Shown here piece by piece: positions 42,499-57,000 of a DNA stretch of 64,000 nucleotides (position 1 is the stretch's first letter; each line of letters starts with the position of its first letter). Source of the stretch: Apoderus coryli (taxonomy: Eukaryota; Arthropoda; Insecta; Coleoptera; Attelabidae); NCBI GenBank assembly GCA_911728435.2, contig OU452199.1:3668860-3732859 (forward strand). The letters are read 5' to 3'. The notes beneath the pieces are model-generated. The model did not search any database and was not told where the DNA came from. It saw only the letters and a program-made list of their open reading frames with translations. The translations under genes and the position numbers were made by a program.

Positions 42499-42778
42499 AC
42501 AAAATAATTTGTCTACTTTACGATATGGTTCGAGTAAAACTACAGACAATATAACAATAACAATTGCCTGGCCACATTCCGGGAATGCGGATTTAAATAT
42601 ACAAAAATTGACAATAGAATGGAATCCAGCAGGATAGTAGAATTGCGGGAAGAATACTTAAGAATGATTATCGTTAATCAGAATTTTACAATATTTAGCA
42701 AAATCAATGTATGTCTTCTTTAACAATATTTCCGAATGCCGCTCAAATAGGTATATCATATTTATTGCAATATAAAGA

Positions 42779-42909
42779 AGTAAAACTATATAATTTTATT
42801 GATAAAGTAAGTATTGTATTACGAAATAGTTGATGTTCGTTAGACGTAGGTTTCCAAAGGTACCATAGAATATCTTCACAAGATTTCCTTTCAAGATAAT
42901 GTAAAATCA
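42779..42909. repeat. Left ~130-bp direct repeat flanking a TIR element
   Basis: Begins GTAAAACTATATAATTTTAT and ends GATAATGTAAAATCA. The second copy is at 44445-44609, which carries an extra block of about 30 bp. Both copies touch the ends of the element at 42910-44442. Confidence 0.75.
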
Positions 42910-44442
42910 CAGTATAATAAATAATACAGTATTCTGACTTTCCGCTTGCGAGCCGTCCTGCGCATCTCGTCGCGCATGCCGCAATTATGGGTTCAATATA
43001 TAGTTCATTGTCGGCGTGTACGAGATAAATAAATATTGTGTTTGTAATCTAATTCTGTGTTTTTGGTATAGTGTTCGTGAGAATTAAAAGGATTTTATTT
43101 TTATTAACGTATCTTATGATTAATACAATTAACAATCAGGGAGGACATGTGTGCTGCAAAATGTTGTCCCAATAAGCGGTACACTTGCTCTAAACATTTT
43201 TTGTTGCTTCCCCACAGATCCTGTTAGGTGAGTAATAAGTAAAAATAAAGATGAATACTAGATAATTTTACGTTTATAACAACTATTTGTATAACCGTAA
43301 AATTTATATTACGAAATAGCAGTATCTAATATGTTTTTAAACTAAATGAAAGTAAAACATAAACACAAATTGTCTCGTGACGAGATAGCATGATAACCCT
43401 CCATACTTCATGTTATATCTTAACATTTTATTTATGTATAGTGTGTAATTTCAATATTTGTTATTGTTTCTGTACCTGCCCTTTAATTGGATATATTCTG
43501 TCAGGGCAGTTGTATCTTAAAAAAATAAATAACGCAATCAGCTAGGGGTTATATTATTGACAATATATATGGCTCTTGTTTGACTAAAATTGCTGAGAAC
43601 AGGATTCAGTTGATGCAGAATTCAGGCACACGGCTTGTATGTGGAATTCGTAGGGGTGAAAGAGGCTAGTAATAAGATTAAGGAAATCGGCTGGTTAAGA
43701 ATGAAACAACGTCGGATTTTCATTCACTAATTTTGATTAATAAAAATCATCAGATGGAAATAGGCGGATTACTTATATGAAAGATTGAAGTTCCGGGGAT
43801 CGGTGTATGATGTGAATCTTCCTCATAAAACTGTCATTACGCCACCGCTAGACTCAACATCAATCTTTGAGCGGTCATTTTCCTATACGGTTTCAAAATA
43901 TTACAACGCTCTACCGGAGAATATAAAAAGTTTACAGGGGTTTCCGTTTGAAAGCGCTGTCTGACACGTAATAGAACAAATTAATTTGTAAACATAAGCT
44001 ACCTACTTAATTTAGCCAGCGATTTCAAACTATTTTCAGATAGGCTTAAGCTAAAATATATGTTACGTTTAGGTTAAGTTAGGAAGCACTGTTTCAACTT
44101 TTGTAAAAGTGTCTTTTTTTACTAATAAAATCTTTATTATTGTTGTGTTTATTATTATTATTAATAAAAATCACCCAAGCATGTCAACATTTAACTGATA
44201 ACACCACTCAAGGCTGTTTTCAATCACTATGACACACCACAAATATTTCTGAAATTGACAGCGATATTATTATGTATTTAAATATTCTTACAAAAATAAA
44301 AATACAGTACTGTGGTTCGAAACCGAAAACTATAATTATTCTTAGTCAGGACCTGATTTTTAACCCAAAATGGCGGCGTCATACGTCACAGTTTAGTTCA
44401 AAGTGCCAACGTGGACTCGGAATGATGTACTTATTAATGCTG
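42910..44442. mobile_element. Second THAP-bearing TIR element, inverted relative
   Basis: The left end (CAGTATAATAAATAATACAG...CTTGCGAGCCG) is the mirror of the right end of 18067-20250. The right end (GTGCCAACGTGGACTCGGAA ... GCTG) mirrors its left end. Shared internal blocks include GGCGGCGTCATACGTCACAG and TTTAACTGATAACACCACTC. A plus-strand exon at 43149-43213 reads MCAAKCCPNKRYTCSKHF and is followed by a donor (TTAG|GTGAG), a degraded THAP start. A LINE fragment is nested inside (43590-43980). Confidence 0.6.
43590..43980 (+). mobile_element. LINE ORF2 C-terminal scrap
   Basis: Broken frames read AENRIQLMQNSGTRLVCGIR and SFSYTVSKYYNALPENIKSL, typical of the C-terminal domain of Jockey/CR1-like ORF2. 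It is nested inside the TIR element and heavily decayed. Confidence 0.6.
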
Positions 44443-44444
44443 TG

Positions 44445-44609
44445 GTAAAACTATATAATTTTATTGATAAAGTAAGTATTTTATTACGAAATAGTTGATG
44501 TTCGTTCGACGTAGGTATCTTCTCTGTTTCCAAAGGTACCAATTTAGGAATTAGGCTTAGGAGCCACTAGAATATCTTCACAAGATTTCCTTTCAAGATA
44601 ATGTAAAAT
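44445..44609. repeat. Right direct repeat flanking the TIR element
   Basis: Copy of 42779-42909. It has about 30 extra bases around 44517-44575 (including TTAGGAATTAGGCTTAGGAG) and ends GATAATGTAAAATA. Confidence 0.75.
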
Positions 44610-45086
44610 ATTCTTGATATATTCAAAAATTTGAACATTGTCATAATGACAAGAGTAATTCAAAATGACACAAGCCGGCGGCTATTAATTCGACTTACTT
44701 TTACTTACGAGTAGCCTAAAATGATGATACTGCCTCCAAACTGATATATGAATGTCGCCGAAAGTTTTTTCGCGGTTTCAATTGTGATTGAGCAAAGTTA
44801 GTTGTATATATTTACTAGTACCATTGCTATTACTACAATTTACCCCTTCCTCCCACGTTGGGCGCCAACAACTCAATGGGACAATATTATTATTGCTTTT
44901 TTTGTTTGTGCGTACAAAATGTGTTGATAGTCACACAATCTAATTGCTTTTCAACAAATAAGGAGGTGTTGTTATTATGTTAAGCATACTTTCTGGGTTA
45001 TGGAAATAATGTGAAAATAAATCAGACTTTGTATCAATGGAATGACTACCAGTGTTTTGTTGGTTAGTAGTATTTTATCAGAAAAG

Positions 45087-48000
45087 CTACAATGTACCAC
45101 TTTGGTTGTTGACAACTTTACTAGCTGTTTGACGTAGATCTTCCAGTTGAATAAGCTAGAGAAAAAGAACTAAGAAAACTATTTGGTTCAAACGTGTATT
45201 TTCTTACCTTTTCTATTGGTATACACGACAACTCCCCACCACCACATTGCGGTGGTGATAATGAAGTAGTTGGGGTGACCGAAGCTCCTTTGGCAGCTTT
45301 TTCTTGTGCTTCTCTAGCACGACGCTCCTTCAATTTCAATGAAAATATGGCGACGGATCTGGCACGTTTCATCAAACTCTGTTTGACTCTAGTTTTCTTT
45401 GCAGCTAATTCTTCCGCGGCTGCAAGTTAATTAAATTATGTAAGCGTTGTTTACAATAATAAAAGTATAATTTACCTTTTGCAGCATCATCAGCTTCTTG
45501 GCTGGAGACACTTTTTGCACTATCACTCAATGATGGGTCAACAGGTATAATTGGTACCCTAGACCGTACCAAATTAGAATTTTCTGGTGGAACACGTGGT
45601 CGTGGCGGCCATAATGGACTGCTTTTTAATAGATCTGAATCGGAACTTGATGCCTCCTAGAAAATGAATCATAACACAAGGAAACAAAATAAAATAGAGA
45701 TAATCAAACCTTAGGCGAGATACAATCGGTGCTCCTGTGCAAGTCAGAGTCTTCTTTAAGCCTTCTAGCCCATTCTATTCCTCCGCTAGGTCCTATTGTC
45801 AGGTGATGCGTAGGTTCAACCTATGGTACAATTTAAAATATAACAATATTCTTTATTGCAAAACTTATTACCTCTGCCGGTGTCCATTCCTTAGACTTTC
45901 TCGGTTTGAATGGTGGTATCGCTTGTATACTATCAGGCGTTATCCCTAAAGGACTTCGATGACTTGAAGTTGTCGTGGAACTTTGCGATGCATTTGGAGT
46001 TGAAGGTGTATGCAATGGACTTGGACTGGATCCACGTTTCCTGATATCAAACTCCGGTTTGTGTAATCTCTCTTCCGATTTCTTGATTTGAGGTGCTGTT
46101 ACCAAACTGTGACTTGGCGATACCGAAAACCTAAGAGTGTATATGAATTTAGATGAGTTTTAAACACTAGAAGAATAGAAATGTACCTTCCTACAACTTT
46201 TGAGGTCGTTTCCTCGGGTGTTGGAGTATTCGTATTCGCTAGACGACCTGCATCTCTTCTAGCCCATTCGATCTTCGCCATTTCGGTAGCTAACCATCCA
46301 GGAATATCCGGTATAGCACAGGTTATAATAAAACGAATAACCAACATGATATGCTGAAATATGAAAGACGTTCTAATAGAGTTCGGAGAGTTTCAAGGGA
46401 ATTAATCATACCTCAAGAGCAACGATTAACAATATAGTTTGTGTGGCTGTCATGTCGGGGAACATCCGGTGTACCTGTCCAGATAATCCAATAAGGGCAC
46501 AATTCACTAAAACTGCCATAATACTCATATATTCCATACAATTCTAGAACAAACGTTAAAAGTTGTCAAGTCAGGCACTTCATGACGCCATACCAGTTTT
46601 GGATTCAGTCGAAACAATTGTGGAATGTCTCAACTAAGGGAACTAAAGAAAATGATCTTTCCATTTGATCTATAACTGATGAAGATGCTGTTGCAAGAGG
46701 TTTCTTCAAACGATTGTATTGAAATGGCTGAGCGTCGGTTTACTATCGACCTTTTAAGCTACTGACTACTGATACTCTCACGCGCTGCTCATTTCGGCCT
46801 GTGATTCATCAAGAAAGCAGAACTCCGGGTAAATTTAAAAGTCCCTCGTAATTTTTTTGAATACAACAAAATACTTCATGAAATTCAACGAAAAAGCCTA
46901 AAATTGTACAAATTCGTACTACGTCAAGCCAATATTGAAGCATGCAAACTGTATATTTTGGTATTCTTGCTTCTCAGCTATACTTCCTTAACTTTTTCTT
47001 CTTCGGCAAATCCCAATCCAATTTCGAACGAAGAAAAATTGGACAAGAAGGAACTAACATCAGTGTCAGGGAATTTCCCAGGAAAGATTGGTCGATGCTG
47101 ATCAAAATCACCGAGAACCATAAAATCTCAAAGCAGTGATTATTAATCTTACCTTTACTGGGATCCAGACCATCAATCTTTTAGTCATCATTATTAGCTT
47201 GAGGATTTTGCTCAAATCGGCGAAACTAACAAGAAAAGAACCACTGGAATTGTCAAGGAACAAGATCAAGAACTGGCTCATTCAGTTTTGTCTGTAAACG
47301 CGGTTTTAGCCTAATCACCTCACGTTGTGTTATGTAACTTTGACTATTTGAAGCTGTGAGAGCAAAAATCATCATGGAAGAAGCTTGGAGAAGACTTCTA
47401 AGTTTGTTTACAGCCAAAGTAATCGTTACTTGTGATGATCTTCTGTGTTTACAATCATTTATAATAATAACAAGAAATCCCTTGTGGGATTTCCCAGTCT
47501 CTATTTGAAAATCGTTGGTGTTAAATTAACGTTAATAGCGGCGGACGTTATTTTTTAGGACTACCATATCTCTCTATTATGGTTCGTTGGTTTGTCATAA
47601 TTTGGTAGTATTTTTTTCTAACGTTGGTGTCACTTATTTTAGTTGACACTTCTAGTTCACGTCATAATTTGGTTTTGGTAAGATGTTTTTTCTAACACGA
47701 CAGACAAATTGTTTGTGTCAAATAGTTTATTATTATTTTCTTTGTTTACATTAATAGCCTAACAGTTTTCGACAATATTCTCATGTTAAGATCAATTTTG
47801 TCAACTTGTTGTATATTATAGTGTTATAAAATGGTTATTCCATATAGTTGTAGTCAATTTAGAAGTTGTCATTGTGTATTTGAAGTAATATTACAGAAAA
47901 AGTGATAATAACCCAAAGTGACAGTGTCATGAGAGCCGTCAGATGGATGGATGTGATCATATCTTTTTCAATAACCAGATGGACGGGAAATAGTTGATAT

Positions 48001-51000
48001 CTTCCTCTGCGACGTACACAAAATGAACATTTGCAGATGTAATTGAATTAATTAATAAAATAGTGTGGCCGCATTAAATCCCCTTGAAAAGTACCCGTTG
48101 GGATGCAGCAAAAAAACAAATTTTCTATATAGACAGACCTGCGGCTGCACCTTCGCAGCTTTAAGTTAAGTCACATAGATAGCGGTCATTTTTTTGCAGA
48201 TTTTCGACGACAAAGACAGCACTATCAGATTTTATAAGGATTAATAATAATAAGCATCAAGGTCAAGAGGTCTTATGAACTCCAGTAGCTTGGCTGGTTT
48301 CAGTGACAACACGTCTGCATCTTGCACGTGCAAGTGTTCCTGCCGTTGGCTCTGATAGCGGTGCATTCTGTTACTAAGTGATCAGGAATTTCTTCCTCCT
48401 CCCTACAATATTTCCATTCGTCGCTTTCTTCAAAGGCCTAATCTTGCCTAAGGCGACAATGTCCTGTAATGATACGTAGCCTTTCTTTCCAAACAGATTT
48501 TGGATCTTTCATGATTGAAAGAATTTCTTGGAGTGTATCAGTGCAGGAAGATTTTGCTCTGTCTGTTTCCTCCTTAATTCTGAACTTCTCCTTGTAGGTG
48601 TGTTTTCCTAAGCCGCAGAATGGTTTAGTCCTGTTCTTTTATTTTTATTATCAAAAGCCTTGGAGTAGTCAAGACGTACCAGAGCTGTTCTAAATATGAA
48701 GCAAATTTGTCGTGATTCTTACCTGCCAAGTTCCAATATTAGGCACTCTTTGACCAAAGGGTCTTTGAAACGCATATGCCAACTTAAACGCATCTGTATG
48801 AATCTCAATGACGTTACTGAAAACTGCACAAAGCGCAGCTATAGGAAATGCGGATGAAAACAGTATTACATAACCCAATTGAATGGTCATTTCTAAGTGA
48901 TCTGCGAAGGTTCCATCATACTAAAAGATAATGTATTAGAAATTTCTATTAACGACGCTATAATTCAAAATAAATACCTTATTAGAATTACTTTCAATCT
49001 CTGCCTGACTCATACTTCTCTTTGCAGCAGTTTGTTCGTCCCGAACATCAGTTTCACTGTTCATGGACGAACATTCACCAGGTAATGGTCGAGTTGCTAT
49101 TGGACTCAAAGCACCCCACATATCAAAACTCATTTTAGCTAAACGCATATGAGCCAAAATGTATGGCCATGCCGACTGCTTGAAGGTGGCTATGATTTGT
49201 CTGACAATCAACAAAGCTGCCAATTGCTAAAAACAAATATTTATATAAATTATTGAAATTCGAGCATTGACGGACGTAATTAAAGGACTAGACAAAAAAA
49301 AACGAGGACTCAACTTACTGATCGATACAAATTTGAGTATCGTTTCATAAGGATGTAAAAATCTCCATTAAAAAAATTGATAAGATTATTGTGACACTCT
49401 GTATAATTAATTATATATATATAAATATATATATAAATATATAAACCGTTTATTGCACAAGTATAAAATTCAAAAGAAAATACAAATATGTACCAAAAAA
49501 TACAAATACAATATGTACCACATTTTAATAACATAATATGAATATTATTTTAGTAACATAATATATAAATATCATACTTCTGCAAAAGGCAAGAGATTTG
49601 GCTCATGGCCATTCTTCCACTCTACCTATATTTGTAAATTCACAATAATAAAGAAGAAAAAGAAAAAAAAAGAAAATCACTAAAAAAGAAAAAAAAAACA
49701 TCGAAAACAAAGAAAAAACAAAATATCCAATTTTTTGAGACCGTGTTAAGATTTAATTAAATAATATAGCTTTTAAATTATTTTGAAATTGTATAGGTGG
49801 CAGTTTCAGTAAGTTATAGTATTTGTTCAATAAAGATGGTGCAACATACGAGAAGCAGCCCTCAAATTTACTACTTGCATGTTGCGGAATTGTAAAATTG
49901 TTAAAACGTATATTCACACCATGTACACTCGATCGTAGTCTCAATAATTCATAAAGATATTTGGGAGTCTTCGAAGTATAAATTCTGTACAGCATCATCA
50001 CATACAAATATTCAGTCCTAAGATTTATCTTAGGTTCATGAAGCTGAGTTAAGAAAGGTGTGATATGAGCACGATATGGGACGTTACAAATAAATCTAAC
50101 ACAAGCGTTTTGAATCCTTTGAATTTTGTTCTGGTTAAAGTTAGTTAAGGATCGATAATATACTGGGGAACAATAGTCAATATGCGGATAAATAAGTGAC
50201 TTAACAATTTTCAATTTAGTTCCCTCATCAAGAATATGTTTCAATTGATGCAGTGACCTAAGCTTAAAAAAACAATTTTTATATACAGAAGAACAGTGTG
50301 ATTCAAACTTGAGATCGTCATCAAGAATAACTCCAAGATTACGAGCACTTGAAACCCATCGAACAGCAACGTCATCAACAGACACACCATAATTTAATTT
50401 AATACTATCACTGTTGCGTTTATTGCCAATACATAAGGCGAGCGTTTTATTTGGGTTAATTCTAAGTCCGTTGTCTTTACACCAACCAGAAAACATCCCC
50501 AAATCATTGTTAATATCCACAAATGCATTTTCTGTCTCACTAATTTCAAAAGGAAAGTATAACTGTACATCATCCGCATACATATGAAGCTTCAGTTTTT
50601 GAATTAAAAATCCAATATCAAATGTAAATACTGAAAAAAGTAGAGGTCCAAGGATGCTGCCCTGAGGAACTCCCCCCAACGTCTCACCAAAGCTAGAAAT
50701 TTTTGATTTTAGCTTAACCCGCTGTTTTCTATTAAAAAGATAACTTCTGAACCACTTCACAGACGCATCATCGAAGCCCAAGTATCTTAATTTCGCTAAA
50801 AGCATTTCAAAGTTAACAAGGTCAAAGGCTTTACTTTGATCCAATAAAATTAGGACAACAGACTGAGATTTATCGACGGCGCTTGATAAGTCATCCACTA
50901 CCTTTAACAAGGCGGTATTAGTACTATGTTTTTTCCTAAAACCTGACTGCTCAGAAGGTAGCACATTATGTAGCCGCAAATAATCCTGAATTTGATTGCT

Positions 51001-54000
51001 TACAAGACGTTCAAACATTTTCGAAAGTGCCGGCAAAATGTTGATTGGCCTAAGCTCATTGTAAGAAGAGGGTGAATCCACTTTCGGAATTGGAATGACG
51101 TTGGCACTTTTCCATATGTCAGGAAAAATGCCAGAGCCCAACGAGTCATTAAAAAGGTCTGTTATAACGCTTACACAGTGGGGCATGACTAGACTTAACA
51201 TTTTTATATTTATATTATCTACACCATAAGAATTGGACTTTATTGATTTCATACTATTCATCACGTCAGTATTCGTAACTGCATCAAATCGAAAAGAAGC
51301 ATTTTGTATAAATCTGTTACTATCAAAAAATCTCAATTTTTCCGCGCTTATGACAGATTGACCAGACGCGTTCAAGAAATAGTCATTCAACTGATCGGGT
51401 AATTGCAGATATTCAGGCAGTTCATTATTTTTACTTTTACCAGTAGACAATCCCATTTGAGAAACGCTACGCCAAAGCTGTTTTGGATTAGACTGATTAT
51501 TTAAGGTAAACCGAAAATATGCTTTTTTTTCTGCTATGATCGCACTTTTTACATAATTACGCAATTCTACATAATATTGTCTCGAAGCAGTGGTCCCAGT
51601 ACTTAAATATCTTTTAAAAGCTCTTTGTTTTAGTTTAATCATTTGTTTAATCGTGTAAGTAATATACGGTTGATAAGGACGCTTAACAAGAATATGTTTA
51701 ACAGGAGCATGCTTGTCAAACAAGTTCAAAATGCAATCATTTAGTAGATTAGTTCTTTGATTCAAGTCTTGAACCAAGTCGACATCACCCCATGGAATAA
51801 GCTCAGCATCACTTGCAAATTCCACAGTGTCAAAGCTCCCAAAGTCTCTGTAGGTAATAGCAGTTGGTTTTCTCTTATTAAGTTTAAAAAACAGACTACA
51901 GTAGACAAGCAGATGATCACTATTACAGTGAAGATCTTCAGTACCCGACGAATCAAGAATCAGATTTTCACTGATACAAATTATATCAATAAGTGATTGA
52001 CCCGCATTAGTGACCCTAGTTGGCTCATTTATAACCTGAATCAAGTTGAAATTATTACATATTGACAAAACTTTCTCGACTTCAGCTGAGCCTGTCTGCA
52101 AAAAATTCACATTCAAATCTCCCATCATGATTAAGCAACCTGTCTCCATGAGCAAGGCCTCCAAACTTTCAGATAGTTCTAAAATTGAATTAATACTGAT
52201 ATTGGGTGCTCTGTATGCAACACAAACACCAAGTTTAACATGCTGATAACCAACTGCAATGCCCAATTGTTCTAAACCTGTGTCACTAATTTGTGAAAAT
52301 ATAGTTTCAACTTTAAAGTCATTTTTGTGATAAATAACTAAACCACCACCCCTTGTGGGTCGATCTAATCTAATTAAACTGTAACCTGCAATTGTTACAT
52401 ATTTACTTGGGTATTCATAATCAAGCCAACTTTCACTTATAGCTAAAATATCATACAAATTTACAGATAAAAATTCTTTAACTGACACAAAATTTTTTAT
52501 TAGTGAACGTACATTTAAATGTCCAAATTTAATCTTCAGTTTAATTATCTGTTTTAAATGTGCGATTTGGTAATTTAAACATACAAATCTAATTGTTTGC
52601 GGTACCACTAAGTACTAGGTCTAATAAATGAACAAAATATCTAAATAAACAATAAATAAAAGGACACCCACCTCTTTTAGTCGAGCCTGATCTTGCAAAT
52701 AAAACGCTATGTAAAACAATGACAGAAATGAATTGACGAATTGGAACTGAAACGCAGAAGTAAATCAAAATATATATATTTTAAATATCACTAAAAAAAT
52801 ATTTACACTAAACTAATTCTAATCTATTTCTTCAACTTATTGTTTTGGACATACTAGATCGTCAGACATTATCGATAAACCGCTTCTTATAGGCCAGCTC
52901 TGCCAACTTGATCAAATTTGGTACCATTGATACACCTGTCAGTTTGACAGAAATGGCTTGAAAGGGGTTATTCTATTAGTTCATTGAACTGTATATTTTG
53001 AACAGCAATATGTCGTTAGAAAGTACTACATTACTTAGAATTTAATTAAAATTAAAAGTACGATTACGTCCTCAATCTTACTATTACCAAAGATTAATGT
53101 ACATTAATCTTTACTATTACTATTCGAATTATATAGTTCAATGGGTATTTCTTTTGAGCAAAATTCGTAATATGCTATTATCAGCCGATTGCATCAAGTG
53201 TATATTCAAATAACTAAGATTTTATTCATGAAGTGTGCAAATTAACGCGATAGGGGTTGACATAGAGGTCATAAACAGGGTGAACCAAAGAAAAGACACA
53301 GACGTCTTTTCGAGAATGTATTATAAATTTTTGCTTCTAGCTATGACGAAAAATAAGCTAGGGATATGGATTTAATATTAGCTTTATAGACCTCAACTTT
53401 GAAATCGTTGCAAATTGTCATCAGAATACCCTCAGTTTGGAAGCAATCTTCTTTGGATGATCAAAGGCTGACAAGGTGATAATCGGTAAATAAGAAATCG
53501 ATTACATTTCTTATATCTCTCCTGACATTGCAGTTTTATCATATTTTTGAAGATTTGCTCAAGAAATACATGGAATATAACGTCTTAATATCTGACGGTC
53601 CTTGAAATCGACTTCTGTGAAGTTAGCGTTAGTGACTCCAGCGTTCACAGCGTCGAACGTAGGATAAGTGCAATCTGCACCAAACCAATTTTGATATTTA
53701 ATACAATTAAATTGAAATATTTGCTGGAAATATGAATATAAATGATTTAGAATATTGAATTAGATATTTCACATCTTAAAGTACTAACTTATTTGGATTT
53801 TATTAATACAAAGTATACATACAACTCAAGGACAAGGTTTGGTGCAGTTCTATTTATCCTATGTTCGGCGCTGTGAACGCTGGAGCATAGAAATCTTATA
53901 TTATATATGTACTCTAGAATGCTAATTAAATCCAGCCGAATACCAAAAAGTGTAACGGGTATGCAGAGTTTTCACGATCTACGCATGCTCCTCAGTATCT

Positions 54001-57000
54001 TATTTTCAGTACAGAGCTGCCATATTTAAAAGTATTTTGTCGTTCGCCTTACAGAATTTATGCGACATATCTGTTTTATAAATAAATCCATATGTTGCGT
54101 CATACGAAACTGCTTGACAAAATCAAATAATTAAATGTTATCGGTAAAATTGCATACTGTTTAGTTTTCAGCAATATGAACGAAACATTTTTTTCCAAAT
54201 CTTATTAAACTTAGGACATTTCGCAACAACGTCTGTTTTCGCAAATGACGTTTCTCGTAGTGGGAATATCTGTCAGAGTCGGCTTCACAACAATTCAGAT
54301 GGGTTTTATAATTGAGTTATGGTTTTATTCGTGGTATATTTTAATTGTTGATAGATATTTGTGATTAAAATTGTTTTTAATATATGTTATTTTGGTTTTA
54401 GTTCGTTTATTTAACAAACAATGAGGTGTATAGTGTTGTGGTGTAAAAATGAAGGTCTCATTCCTGGTATTAAATATTTTCAGTATGTTATTGTTTCGGG
54501 TTTCTAACAGTCTGAGTTTGAGTCAATATGATACCATTGACATGATACTCATTTTTAGCTTGACAAAAAAAGACATGATGCTTGGATGCGGGCATTGGGA
54601 TCCTAGTACAGAAAATTTATGTGATGAGAATGTCATATGCAGTAAGCATTTCGCTGCAGAGGATATTATTTGTAGAGAAGACGGCAAGAGGATCACCCTC
54701 GTACCCGATGCAGTTTCCAAACTTTTGTTGAAAAGAAGAGATTATGTAAATGAGAGTGGAAGTTAAATTCTTAATCGTTTGATATCAAGACACTGGTTAC
54801 TTAAAAGGAGTCTGTCAAAAATGCATGTTATGTATGTCAAGAATATATTTCCTACGTTGTGTAGGTATACAAAGTTCGTTTGAATTCTGTTGTTAAACTG
54901 GAATATACGTAATTATAGAATCCTCCATGAAATTGCTGAGAATACAAGTTCTACCAGCCATGTTTTGTCACAAAATACTATTGCGAGTAGTACGGATGAT
55001 ATGGAAGTGGTTTACATGGACACGGAAAATATTTGTGAAGTCAGTTTCTTGCACCCCTTCATTGAAGGCTGTAGAGAGGTAAGACGCCTAAGATGGTTGT
55101 ATAAACAAACAAATATTATATAATAATAAAATAAATAATTAGAATGCTCAAGTCCTTAAGATATTTTCCAGTATTAGAATTTTTACTTATTTCTCGTTTC
55201 TGCTTAGATTTATTATTATTGGGTTGTACCTGTTAGACAATAAAGTATTTAGATATTTAATGTAATTTTTTATTTCTTAAATTCCTTTATTCCATTTTTT
55301 TATTTCAATGTTACCAAATGGTAAAATTTAATTTTAAATATACCTATAACATAACAGTAATATTACATTTAATCAAAGCCGGTCCTGTTGAAAAATAAGA
55401 CTGGTGATCATGCGCATTATGGACAGCTCTACACTTTTGGTTACATTTTTGTACTATGGGATTATCATTCTAGAGTATATATATAATATAAGATTTCTGT
55501 GCATACAACTCAAGGACAAGGTTTGGTGGCGTTCTATTTATCCTATGTTCGCCGCTGTGAACGCTAGAGTCACTAACGCTAACTTCACAGAAGTCTACCC
55601 TAACCTCTATGTTTAAAACTATTTTTTATATAAATTTCAAGCCATACTGTGTAAGACATATTATTGCACTTCAATACTACTTGTATAAATCATAAAGTGC
55701 ATAAAGTACAATAAAGAATAAATGCTAAAAAAATATAATAAGTGGTAGTAAATCTTAGTAAAGGAATACAAACCAAGGCCACTTTGCCAATTAAGTGGTT
55801 CTCATATTTCGTTTCTAGACGATAGTTCTCTGGAATTATTATTTTTTTGCAGCATGACAGAACAGATATAGATAGAATTAGGTTATGTACATAGAATTGA
55901 GATAAACTAACAAAGGTTTGACATTTAATTTGAAATCACTATGGATAAGGATTATGAGAAGTGTCAAATTGGCAGTATTTCGCAAAACGTTATTAGGTCA
56001 ACTGGACTGATGTGACATGATCAAAATGTTTTTTAGCTGGTTTCGCATCAGGATAAAAGAAAATACTTTTCCTTCTTTGCTGACGTTTTGATCCTTTATT
56101 GGAACATCCTCAGTACAATCCAAATTGATGTCATTTTGTTTTATACATAATATACGAGGCACGTTTTTTTAGTAAGTACCGTTTTGCGATTTCGCCGCCG
56201 CAGCGCTACGGTCAGCGTTCCGCGCTGGTTACCTACATCTCTTGTCTACGGACTGACGCCATTACAGTCTGATTCCTCATTGTATAGGTTGTTTACTGAG
56301 TGTTTAAGATGCCTCTGACAATCGTGAGTCCCGCCGATTGTGAAGTACGGGCTGTTATACGATTTCTTAGTGCTAAAGGCGTAAAACCGATCGATATTCA
56401 TCGTGAGATCTGCGAAGTTTACGGACAAAACATTATGAGTGATGGAATGGTAAGGAAATGGGTGAGAGCATTTAAAGATGGCCGCACAAATGGGCATGAT
56501 GAAGAACGGAGTGGGCGTCCTTCGGTCGTTAATGAAGATTTGGTGCAGAAAGTGGAGGAAAAGGTGAGAGAAAACAGACGCTTTACAATTTCATCAATGT
56601 GCGACTGCTTTCCTCAATATTCTCGTAGTGTTTTGTATCGCATTGTGACCGAGAACTTGAATTACCGGAAATTGTGTTCACGTTGGGTTTCAAAAATCTT
56701 GACGGATTTGCACAAAACCCAACGTTTAGGCAGTGCATTGACTTTCCTTGAGCGGTACCACAATGAAGGTGAAGATTTTTTAGACCAAATTGTTACTGGT
56801 GACGAAACATGGGAGGCCTACGTCACACCAGAATCGAAACAACAATCCATGGAATGGCGACATTCATATCACCCAAAAGAGTGAAGTTTAAGCAAACAAT
56901 TTCTGCCCGGAAAATCATGTGCACAGTTTTTTGGGACAGAAAAGGAGTATTGCTAGTGGAGTTTCTGCCTCGTAATGAGACAATCAATGCAGCGTCTTAT

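Noticed and set aside
45121..45207. ANO8 terminating by read-through at 45121
   Set aside because: A GTAAGA donor and a TTTTCTCTAG acceptor lead in phase to a short last exon (45155-45087) beginning LIQLEDLR, which fits better.
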